The position numbers and the translations under genes were made by a program. DNA of 64,000 bases from Argopecten irradians (Eukaryota; Mollusca; Bivalvia; Pectinida; Pectinidae): assembly GCF_041381155.1 (NCBI RefSeq), contig NC_091134.1, positions 56,059,944 to 56,123,943 on the forward strand. Reading direction: 5' to 3'. Within the stretch, counting starts at the first letter, position 1. Every line of letters begins with the position of its first letter. Under the pieces are notes generated by a model that worked only from the letters and a program-made list of their open reading frames with translations, did no database searches and was not told where the DNA came from. This document shows, in pieces, positions 22,085-33,400 of this stretch.

Positions 22085-24870
22085 TAGTGAAGCGGCTAAG
22101 CATAAAAATCGTTCAAAATTTGAAGTAAGCATGAAACTTTGCGAATGTGTTTTTAGGACATAAGGTTTCTGGAAAGAAAAAAAACCCCAAAAAATCACGG
22201 CCTTTGGCGGCCGCCATATTGGTTTTCATAATGGCCGCACCAAAAACCATTTTATGTTGCGACCCATATCCAACGTTCTATGCCAGCTAGATCCAAATTT
22301 TAAACGTCTAAACCCATATTATGAATACTTAGGATTTTTTTAGTCTTTAACTTCATGTAGAAGGACCGTCATTTTGGATTTCAAGATGGCGCCAACTTTG
22401 AGAGTTTTACTGTATATAATACTTCTAATTGACTAAAATGATATTAAGCAAATAAACCTTCAAAAATAATGAGAGAATTTATACTTTTGTAGTGCTTGTT
22501 ACATGAATATTTGATTCTTATTTTAATTCCAAAATGGCCGCCATTTTGAAATCCCAGATCGCCGTTTAAATTAAAGTTGTTTCCATTTGATTTCCAATTT
22601 CAAATGATATTTATGATTATTCTGGCATAGTTTATGCAGAAAGACCGCCATTTGGCATTTCAAGCTGGAAGATGGTCGCCAAATTTACTACTACATATAC
22701 CTATATCTATGTATAATAATAATGATTGACAAAGCTGACTTAAAGCAAATAAAACACATGCAAAAACAGTGAGTATTTATATTTTGTAGCATATAATACA
22801 AAATACTTCGATTCTTAGTTAGTTTTCAAAATGGCTGCCAATCTGAAATTCAAGTTGACCGGCAGCATTAATTTAAAGGTACATGTACATAACCTAACCA
22901 AAACGGCTAATGATTTATGAAACATTACTTTAAAACCAATGTTATGAACTTCTTTAAATATTACACTTAGCATTATTCTCTAAACCAATATGAATAGATG
23001 AAACACATGCAAACGTAAATTTCCATAAAGTGGGTCGTTGATGAACCCCGACGTCGTCCTTACCATTTCATCCTTTTGGACAGGTATTGTACCTTTAACT
23101 CTTTCAGTGTATAGTACATTCATGTTTACATCTATTTCCATGTTTAAAAGAGATAATTATAGTTCTAGAATCAAATTTTGCACAATAGCAATATTTGTCA
23201 TTCTGGAACACTCGTACAAGAACTCGGTGTTTTAACTCTAAATAGAGGCTTTGACAGAGACTTTTTAACATAAAATGTAAGTTCATATTTCATTTGAGAA
23301 ATATCACAAATTGATTTATGAAATCGTCTTTATCATGTAATTCGAAATACCTTTTCTGAAGTAGATCTTCACTACATCAACATAAAAGTCTGTCTACTGA
23401 TAAACTATAGAGAGCAGAGCAGGTGTTTCCGAAAGATATGAATTGTAAATAACAAAAATCAATTAAGGATCATCTCCTTTTTAAAGCGGAATGTAGATAT
23501 TATATGCCAGAAGAATTGTAATATTCATGGCGGCTAACGAATATATTTTGGCTAAAGCAAGAAGGCATTCAAGGCTTCAAATGGCTTATAATGACTGCAG
23601 CTATTTAATGCATGATGGATTATATTATACCTCTATTCCTGACCACAGCAAGGGAATGATCAAAACATATTTAACCGAAATCACTTTTGCAGTCATCCAA
23701 GATATACTTTGTGTTGTGGAGAAATATCAGACCTGCAGGCATAAGTACTAAATGCAAGGATATCTTTTGGGATTCGTCTTCCAAAGGAGGTTTCATGAAT
23801 GAGATGGTCGCATTTACATTGCATTACCACGTTCATGCTGGGCCTTCAACCGCATCTCAGGCAATATGTTGTGGGATCAGGGGAAGATATTCCCTCTATT
23901 GTTTATAATCAGATAAAATGTCAAGGAAATTGTTTCTATGTAATACCGAACGACTCAAACATCAAGAGACTCCACTTAAGGAAGGACTAAGGAGTAAGTT
24001 CATAGCAAGTTTTGTCACCAAAGCTTGGATGTCCACCTCGTCTGACATAATCCCTTGTGGTACGTCTATCAATTTGACAGTAGTGGCACAGAATTAACAA
24101 CAAACAAGTCCTTGCCAAGATAGTCATAGATAGAAGTACCTCTATGTCAAAAGTTTACAAATGTTAGCATAACCCCCTAGCTAGAACTCCAAATCTCATT
24201 AATGGAGATGAAGGTGGCGAAGGCAAGACAGATGATGGTGTTGAATTAAGAATAGATCTGAAGCGCAGTGCAGTATATGCAAAATAAATCCATCTAAAAC
24301 GCATAGCCACCGTCAGTAAAACATGCATACGGCACCAAGGACTGGGTGAAAATATATTACAGCGACGGAGAACAGAATAACAATAAGCCTTTAAGCTAAG
24401 TGCAAGGAATGGAAATGACTTTTTTGCTCGATCACTTATATAGTGACAAACGGAAACAACTTGGATTTCGAAATAAGATTAAAATTATTTATGCTTCAAA
24501 CATTACAAAAATATAAGTGATCTCACTATATTTGCTTAAAGTCAGCTAATCCGTTTAAATGCATTTTATATTAAGGTATAACTCGCAAAGTTGGAAATTT
24601 GAAATACAAATGTTCTTAAATAGATATTATGGTTGTACACGTTTAACATTTGGGTTTAGCTGGTATAAAACGTGAGATATGGGTCATAGGAGATTGTTTT
24701 CGGTGGCCATTTTGAAAACCAATATGGCGGCCGCTAGGGGGTGTGGTTTTTTGGTGTCCATTTTTTCCTGAAACCTTATGTCCCAAAGAAGCCATATGCA
24801 AAGTTTCATACTTTCTTCAAACTTTGAACGATTTTGCCGAAAAATCGGCCTAAGCCTTTCAACTTTTACC
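22085..24870. mobile_element. 2.8-kb element with inverted repeats of about 230 bp
   Basis: The left arm at about 22085-22310 and the right arm at about 24615-24865 match in inverse orientation. Shared words include ATCGTTCAAA, GAAACTTTGC, ACATAAGGTTTC and GCGGCCGCCATATTGGTTTT. Inside the left half a 290-bp block with AAAATGG(C)CGCCATTTTG is duplicated (about 22310-22600 and 22600-22880). The part at about 23520-24000 has short open frames (for example 23527-23751, 74 codons) that look like the remains of a coding segment I cannot identify. It lies upstream of gene A. Confidence 0.65.
23527..23990 (+). pseudogene. Unidentified coding-like remnant inside the inverted-repeat element
   Basis: Successive overlapping frames read MAANEYILAKARRHSRLQMA, then HYHVHAGPSTASQAIC or LQPHLRQYVVGSGEDIPSIV, then NCFYVIPNDSNIKRLHL. 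Composition is more protein-like than the flanks. No transposase motif is visible. It could be a worn transposase or a captured host fragment; I do not recognise it. Confidence 0.25.
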
Positions 24871-27745
24871 TGACTCTCTATATGAATGTGAATAAAGAAT
24901 TTTCGACTGTTTTCACATGGAATTGCTTGAAAATCGTTACAAAAATGTAAATCCCCAGAAACTATTGACCGGTCAATAGTTTTACTATTAACCAGCGAGG
25001 AATTTTTGCATGTGTTTAATTTTGATGTCATAAAATAATGTTGACGTCATAAAATGTTGTTGACGTCATGCGGTTCAGGTAAAAAAACAGTTGTTTCATG
25101 CTATATCAGTCAAGAGTGAAAACTTTCCCCCCTCGTTGTTGAGATCAACCCTATAAACTTTTCCCCTCAGCCTTCGGCCTCGGGATACAGGTCATCGGGT
25201 TGGTCCCAACACCATATCGAAAAGAATTCTAACAGTTGTTGTGTTGTATAAATATTATTCTTTAAGACATGAAGAAATGCATTTCGCTTGAAAAATGGAA
25301 GATATGCTCAAAGAAAATAATAACCTCTCCAATCCCGGTTATCCAACCGCGAGTTAAGAAAACTCTGGCTCCGATGACATAAAAACAAGTCATCTTAGTG
25401 TTCTGGCATCCTAGATCGCGATTGTGAATCTCACGAGCAATAGTCAACCGGTGAATAGCCTAGCCGTAAGTCGGGAATGTTTCCCTTCCAAAACTCTTAA
25501 ATATGATATGTTATCGCTTCCGGTTGTTATTTGGACATTTAACAAAATGTTTAAAGCAGAACATGGAAATGTTGACCAAAGCCTGACGTATTATCCCGAG
25601 AAAACCGAAACAATAACCACTCTAAAGTGGTGTATCGAGGACTACAAAATATCGCTCGAAACCTTGCTATTCAACAACATTTTTAAAGAATTTACTTTGT
25701 TATCATCTGTATGTTAATTACTTGATTACTTTTGAATAATTTGGTGCGTCACAAAAATAAATGAAATCATTAAAATCAACAAAATTTGCAATTAAAATCA
25801 ATCAAAAATTAATAATTAAAACAAAATTGAAAAGGACATTAAAATAGACAAGAAATAAGAAGGCATTTTAATGATTCTTGTTGATATATATAACACTTGT
25901 TAGTAATTAACTTCTGTACTTAAGTGTTTAACATTTTAATTGGTAACATAAGTAAAATATGGATTATTTTAGTAATAAATATAATGACTTACCTTTTAAC
26001 ATTACGAATAAATTAAGAATCAACATAAATAAAGTATACATCTCGGAGAAACAGGGAAAAAATTCTTCCGGTATGTATAATATGTCCAACAGATTAAGAA
26101 GTCGGAGTAACATATGCCATAATTCTCAAACAACCGGGATCGACATGAATTACATTTATTGAGTAAACAACTAAATGATATTGATACTATCAACAAAATA
26201 AGATATATTGATCACTCAAATAAACAAGTCCTTTTGAGCAAATTTATGAATACAGATATGAATTGACCTACATTCTTATATGGTATATCGATAACCTATC
26301 AGGAAGAAACTAAATACATTGCGAACAAGCAGTTTGGCGATTTATGAAAAGATCGTACTTCGGTTTAGTTTTAAGCAAAGTTTCATGTATTGTCTTGTTT
26401 TTTTTATGAATATGTTTAAGTTTTGGTTATGCAACATCAGGTGTCACATGTCAGTTTAACAATATTTATCTTAAATTACAGCGCGTGAAGATAACACATA
26501 TTAATTTAAGGTGTGTACAATGCCGTCCATCTCCCATTTTTCATCAGAAATTGTTGTAAAAAGGACGGTACATGCGACAATGTCTAATAGAATTCGCATA
26601 TTTCTTTTTATCTGAATCAGGTTAAACTTCGTCCTATTTGAAAATTACCTTTTGGGTTGATTTTATCTTTTTTTTTATCTGAATCAGGTGAAAGAGTTCC
26701 ACGGCACTACGTCCTCTTTGAAACTTAGCTTTTGTTACACTTTTATGTCAAACATTTAATAACATGAGATATCCAAACACACGGGTTCATGTTGAGATAA
26801 ATTATCTTGAAAGGAGAAAGTCATGGAGCAAAAATAAAATAATAATAGTAAAACAGAATAAATATATAAAATGAAATGAAATATTCAAAATATTTTATTG
26901 AACATAAAAAAGCAGAATATGTACATTATACATGACGATTGATGATATTTGAGACGAGTACAAAATACTCAACAAATTGATATGATAAAAATATCATCTT
27001 TTTCCAAAAAAACGATAACATTATGATAATTTCTGATAATCAAATAGAAAGCAGACAATAAGATCACTAATTCTTTTTTCTGAATTAAATTCATCATTTT
27101 AGTTAATAAAACTAACTTCATGGCGGTAATATGAAAACTACGTTCGCGTAACTATGGACGCAATGCTATGTTATGGAGATAAGCCAAAAACTGTACAATA
27201 TATTGGAGAGAGAACTGTATCGAGGCCCGTCAGAACCGAGATCTTTTCTCTCTGCAACATATTGTACAGTTTGAGGCTTATCTTTAATTTAAAAAATAAC
27301 AAGTCTTTGTGTTAATAAAGTACATTTTCATTTCTAATGTACGCCAGTTTTTTACATTGAATTCAGAGGATTTAAAATTTCGACTTCTCTAGTGACAATC
27401 TTGGATTTATTTATACCATGTGCAATTTCATTCGACAAGCCAATGGGATTTAGGTGAAATTCTGAAATATTATTGAAACAATATCAAAATAAGTGTAAAA
27501 CTACAGTGTAGATTATTTGGAAATTTAAAATCAAAGGTAGTGTACAAAACCAACAAGGTTTTCAGAAAGCGGAAATTGGAGTTAATCCTGTAGACGAGTG
27601 TTTAATGGTGAATTCATAATAAGGAGGAAAACTCGAACTGGGATATATACAGAAATTCAGTGGATGTGTTTAATTCTGCATCAAAAGAGGATTAATTTCT
27701 CTTCATATTCATTGTGAGGGATTTTTTTTCGTAATTTGGATTAAA
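24871..27745. other. Spacer between genes A and B, little recognised
   Basis: Two TGACGTCA sites lie at 25042 and 25061. A CCTTCGGCCTCGGG apex-like word at 25170 recalls the nearby palindromes. A loose inverted pair around ACTGTACAATATATTGGAGA is at 27180-27285. TTTTTATCTGAATCAGGT is duplicated at 26605 and 26672. The missing first exon of gene A could lie here or between 21360 and 22085, but none was identified. Confidence 0.4.
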
Positions 27746-27929
27746 AAGTTATGGAATATTCCGGTGTAACGTTGAAAATGGACCCCCGTTGAAAACTGAC
27801 CTCGGATCATTTTTCAACGTTGAAAAATGACCCCGAAAACCGTTGAAAACTGAACTTTAAGCGCACTTTTTATACCGACCCGTTGAAATTAGACCCCGTT
27901 GAAAAGTGACCCCATAAGAACTCGTTTTT

Positions 27930-29030
27930 ACAACAACATAACACGACACCACAACACCACGAAACCACACAACATCACACAACACATCAACACACCAACA
28001 ACACACCAACACTACACAACACAACACCACACAACAACAACACATCACACAACACAACAAAACACAACAAAATAACACAACATCACATTACACAACATCA
28101 CACAACATAACATCACACAGCACATCAACACACCAACAACACAACAACACATCACACAACACAACAAAAGATACACAACATCACACAAAATAACATCACA
28201 CAACACAACAACGCATCACACTAAACACAACATCACACAACACAAAACCACACAAAACAAGAATACATTACACAAAAACACGACACAATATCACAACAAA
28301 ACATCACACAACACACAACACAACCACACCACAACACACAACCACGCAACAACAATACAACATCCAACAACAACACTCAACAACACAACATAACACAACA
28401 GCACATCACACAACATAACACAAGAACACATCACACAAACACGCAACAACAACACAACACCACTTAACAACAACACATAACACCACAACAACACAACACT
28501 CCTCAAAACACAACATTAAAACAAAACATCACACAACAACACATAACACAACACAAAACACAACCACAGCACACAACAACGCAGCAACAATACAACACCA
28601 CCCAAAAACAACACAACAAAATAATACACAACAACACAACACACGACAACAACACACTACATAACACAACACAAAATGACACAACAAAACATCACACAAC
28701 AACACATCACACAATACAACAACACACAACACAACCACACCACAACACACAATACAACAACAATACAACACCACCTAACAACCACAACACCCGACAATAA
28801 CACAACATCACACAACATAACGCAACAACACATCACAAAAACATCACACAACACATTACACAAACACGGAAAATTAAACAACACAACACAAACACAGCCA
28901 CACAGCATAACACAACACACCAATATCACACAACACAATAACATAACACATAACAACACAACACACAACAACACAATAACACACAACATCACACAACAAC
29001 ACAACAACACACAACTAATCATTATCATTA
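27930..29030. repeat. Low-complexity (ACACAACA)-type tract, about 1.1 kb
   Basis: Nearly every base on the plus strand is A or C, with interspersed CATCACACAAC words and very few G. This is not a simple fixed-period microsatellite. No protein is credible from it. Confidence 0.9.
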
Positions 29031-29324
29031 ATCATTAAGAAACAAATTAATAATATACCATAATTATAGTTTTGTAACACTATCCACTGGTACTCGGAAG
29101 TGAACACCACATAGTACAATATTTTCAAAAGACCATCCGTTGATAGTTTGCCAAGGTCATTTTTCAACGGTCATTTTTCAACAGACCTGCCGTTGAGAAT
29201 TGACCCTAGACACTGTCAATTTTCAACGGCATGTTCAATTTTCAACGGCATTCGGGGTCCGTTTTCAACGTTGAAAACTGACCCGAGGTCAATTTTCAAC
29301 GGAGGTCCATTTTCAATGTTACAC

Positions 29325-29552
29325 CGGCAAGTTGTGTGTTAACGTAATTATGGGATTATGCCCGGAGACACATACTCACCCGTATTGTGTAACTCTCCCA
29401 TAAGTTACCTTTTACTGTCTTATAAGTGACTGTCTTCTATTAGAGTCACATATAAGACAGTAAAAGGTAACTTATGGTTGAGTTACACAATACGGGTGAG
29501 TATATGTCTCCGGGCATAATCCCATAATTATGTTAACACACAACACACAACC
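29325..29552. repeat. Long palindrome with arms of about 90 bases
   Basis: The arms run from TTGTGTGTTAACGTAATTAT to its inverse. They contain GGATTATGCCCGGAGACA and ACCCGTATTGTGTAACTC, and meet around a loop near 29420-29440. Arms match closely. It interrupts a CCGG at the right edge of the surrounding foldback element, so it came later. Confidence 0.75.
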
Positions 29553-29571
29553 TGCCGGAATATTCCATAAC

Positions 29572-30175
29572 TTATAGGACAGTTATAGGTAATGGTCCCA
29601 TAATCCCGGAGTTAAAGTACAGAAGCAATAATAGATGACATCACAACTATGTTTTCACGACATATACAAACACTATAATATAGTTAAAAATTATTTGACG
29701 GCTATTTTTAAAATTTGTCTTTCGGCGCTTGGAGTAGAGTCATTTTGACCCATATCTTACATCACCACTACGACAACATTAGTACACGTATCGAGCTTAT
29801 GTTTGCTCTACAAAGTTCATTACAATAATATACTGTTATGTTTTGCTTCATGTGTTTGGGGAATGTGAAAGTGAGAGACAGCAACACGTCCATTCATTAT
29901 GGTTTCCTTTTATTCTTCTCAATTCTCTATGTTTTACAACAAAAGAGTTCTAAAGTTCCAAATGTGATTTAGAGTTATTTCCGCTTTGCCCACAACTAGA
30001 TCGTTTCATCACTCATTCCAATACAATACTATAACAATACTGTTTGTCTAACAACAAATTTCTTAAGAAAAGAATACCATGTATGCTACATGTATAAACA
30101 GACAAAAAAGTTTTGAATCATGCTGTTATTGAAACATATTGTTGTGTCTTTTTTCCTCCACCTAGTTTCCAAAAA
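29572..30175. other. Gene B 3' flank
   Basis: Between the foldback element and the gene B stop codon; presumably contains the 3' untranslated region. No other feature seen. Confidence 0.4.
29909..29914 (-). other. Candidate polyadenylation signal of gene B
   Basis: AATAAA on the minus strand, about 260 bases beyond the gene B stop codon. Position only; no transcript evidence. Confidence 0.3.
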
Positions 30176-30480
30176 TTACTTTCCGATATGTATTTTGGTA
30201 CAATTCCTTTTGTTCATTTTTCTCCCTGGTTGACGCCTGTTGTTCCGAGTGTGTACAATGTTAAGTATGTCAATGAAGACAGGAAGGAGCACGAATAAAC
30301 ATATGATGAGTATTCCACCAGATCCGATATAGAGTACGGACATCCTCGGATCGTGCGCACATTCCAAGGTATGCTTGTATAAGGTTGTTGATTTGTAGTT
30401 TATCTTATCAATATGGTAGGAGTGTTGCGGACTTGTCACAGACGTTGAAGGTGTCGAGGGTGGAAATAGAGATGTACACA
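30176..30480 (-). CDS. Gene B last exon: transmembrane helix and cytoplasmic tail
   Basis: A Ser/Thr/Pro-rich start, then LECAHDPRMSVLY and a long hydrophobic span (GGILIICLFVLLPVFI), followed by a tail rich in Arg and Lys. The positive-inside charge supports an extracellular N-terminus. No kinase, ITAM-like or other signalling motif was seen in the tail. Confidence 0.85.
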
Positions 30481-33400
30481 CTGTAAATACACACCACAGC
30501 GAATATGGTAAATGTTTAAATATCCTGGTAACTGATGACTTGAGAGTTAAAAGAGGAATATTATAAAATAACTTTCTGTGCGTCGATATATTTTTAATAT
30601 TTGGGAGAATACGAATTCCAATTAAAATATTATATTCAAATTTTACTTTAAACTTTCAAAGGATGGATACATAATGTATTGTATAAATTATATAATTTGT
30701 TTGTTTCTTTAATTTGATAATACTGTTCGATCGGTAATCTCCCCAGATCAGTTTCGACATTTTGTTCGGAAAAAAACCAAAGCAATACTATATTTAAGAT
30801 TTAGAAGATAACATAATGTTGTACCTGAGCAGACCGGCAATATACCCTGCCACGAGCCATACTGGCAAACGAGTGTCAGATTCCCCGATACCAAGGAATA
30901 GCCACTGGTACAAGCGTACTGAACCACACATCCAGTCGATGTACCGTTGTGTAAAGTATGTGCATTTGTAACTGCCGTGGGTTCATTACAGTCCAATGGC
31001 GCCAACGTAGAAGTGTCGCCTAAAGAGTCAGATGTGTATGCTTGTTGACCTTGAGTTGATGAATATGTGACTGTCGTTATCTCGGTGTTCTTTAGGGGGT
31101 CAAAGGTTGTCGTGGTAGAAGTATTGTATATTGGAGTGATACCTTTGGATACTTGTGTTGTCATTTCTATAAAACCAATTAACTGAGAATGTAGGCAGAG
31201 TAACATTTGGTTGTTTGTATTGTTATGAAATATGTGATAGATAGTTTATATGTTAATAATAACCTTTTTTATATTCTAAGCTGTCAAAACCTCTTTTCAT
31301 ACTCACACTTTCTAATTTTAGTTACAACTGTGCTTGCATTGTACTGTGTTTTCTTCTTAGTGCTACCTTTTTATTTCCATTATCAATTTCTAATAAAAAT
31401 GACTCAACTACAGATCATTAAACCTTTAACTGTTACCTATAGAAAATATTGTGTAATTGAAATTACAGCACGTTCTATATACGTTTGTATCTGACTACTC
31501 TCCTATTCAAATGCTCAAAACAAAAACACGGATGCTGGAAAATCATCCATAATGTCACTTAACACTTATAAATAAGAGATAACTTTACCCGACTGGCAAT
31601 ATAACCCCGTGTGTGTCCCCGGACAGGTACACCGGACTTTGTTGCTATTGATTGGACGGGTACAGACTCCTGTGTAGCATGGTCCGTTGTCTGACAACCA
31701 GACGAGAAGTTATATGATATAGGCCATGGGCTAGGAGGGTCCCACATGCACCCCCCCAAACCTCCGAACCAATATTTTTCTTAACCCTTATGACCCACTG
31801 ACCACAAATCAAAATGTTACCATTGCATAAGTTGGGATGAGCTTCCGGTTATGACGTCATCAAGATGGTCGCCATCTCGAGTTTTACTAAAAAATGAAAA
31901 ATAGTCATAACATTGCCATTTTTCAACCGAAGTAGACAAATGAGGTATCAAAATGACCACAATAGAACAACAAATACATATCAGGACCAAATTATCCAAT
32001 ATATGTAGTGATTTTTACGCAGGAAATGAAAAAGTATGATTTTAAGCTCAAAAATGGTAATTTTTAGTAAATTTTTCATATTTTGCTTGACGCAGCAAAA
32101 ATGTTTTCCAACAGCAAACTATTATTTCTAAACAGTTTTTTTTGTCCACTAATAAATCAGTTTAACCAATAACAACAAAAAAACAATGTTAACATTGTAT
32201 AAGTTCCGGTTATGACGTCATCAAGATGGCCGCCATATCGAATTTCACTAAAAAATGAAAAATAGTCATAACATTGCCATTTTTCAACTGAAGTAGACAA
32301 ATGAGGTATCAAAATGATCACAATAGAACAAAAAATACATATCAGGACCAAATAATCCAAATACATTTAGCGATTTGTACGTAAGAAATGAAAAAATTAA
32401 ATTTTAAGCTCAAAAATGATAATTTTTCAGCAAAATTTTCATATTTGTCTTCACGCAGCAAAAATGTTTCCTAACAATTATTATCAATCGTAATCATTTA
32501 TTTGACCTCAAAGAATCCACCTGTGTCATCTATGGTCACTGAAGGTTCACAAGAATGAGGAATTGTGCTTAATATGAATCCAGGAGAACCAGCCCAACCC
32601 TTTGCAGAATGTAGATCTGGTGATCGGGGAAGTCTGGAACATCATATACGATATGTGAATCACTAGGTTGGAAACGGGAAGAGCTCCCACATCCCTGAAA
32701 CCGATGTTTCTTATGTTAACTCTGGCCATGGACGGTTGACATGTTACAACCACGATGGCAACCCGGTAATATAGTATCCCATCAGCTCGTCAGCTCATCG
32801 CCATCGAAGACAAAGAACCAGTGAAAGAAATATTTGACACTGTTAAGGAGCCATCTGACATTTCCTTACGTTATACACAGGAAATAACACTGGATGTACT
32901 CATTCTAAAAGGCACAAAACGTTTCGGAAGGTGTCATGGTATTTACGGAATGACAGAATTACCTCAGTTTTAATTTGATACCATATTACTATTAGATGGC
33001 GTTTTGCTGTAATAATTCAGTTTGAGACGCTACTAGTCTACAATATTTCAAACATGAAAATGAATTATTTTGAAGTCCCACTTAAATATTCAGCCAACTT
33101 TAAATTCAAATTTGGTAAGATATAAATTTTCAATAGCCGATTCTCTTTTGCATTTCTATATATTTTTGTTTATTTAAAAAATGTTGGGAAACAAATATGA
33201 AAAAGTTGTTGAAAAGTTTTTGAGCTTAAAATCTTTCTTTTTTTCATTTCCTACGTACAAATCGCTACGTGTATTGGATTATTTTGTCCTGATGTGTATT
33301 TGTTGTTCTATTGTGGTCATTTCGATACCTCATTTGTCTGCTTCAGTTGAAAAATGGCAATGTTATGACTATTTTTCATTTTTAGTGAAATTCGATACTG

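Larger units (their letters stand above)
27748..29571. mobile_element. Nested foldback element around an ACA-rich core
   Basis: The outer ends are a perfect inverted pair, AAGTTATGGAATATTCCGG at 27748-27766 and its inverse at 29553-29571. Inside, TGTAACGTTGAAAATGGACC on the left mirrors the right end at about 29300-29325. Both subterminal zones carry many copies of a CGTTGAAAACTGACC-type word. The core at 27930-29030 is low-complexity ACAACACAAC sequence. Between the two right-hand ends sits a second palindrome (29325-29552). Long open frames in the core are artefacts of composition. Confidence 0.7.

Noticed and set aside
27857-29038. Cys/Val-rich and His/Thr/Asn-rich frames in the ACA tract
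   Set aside because: Products of low-complexity composition; no start context or conserved residues.
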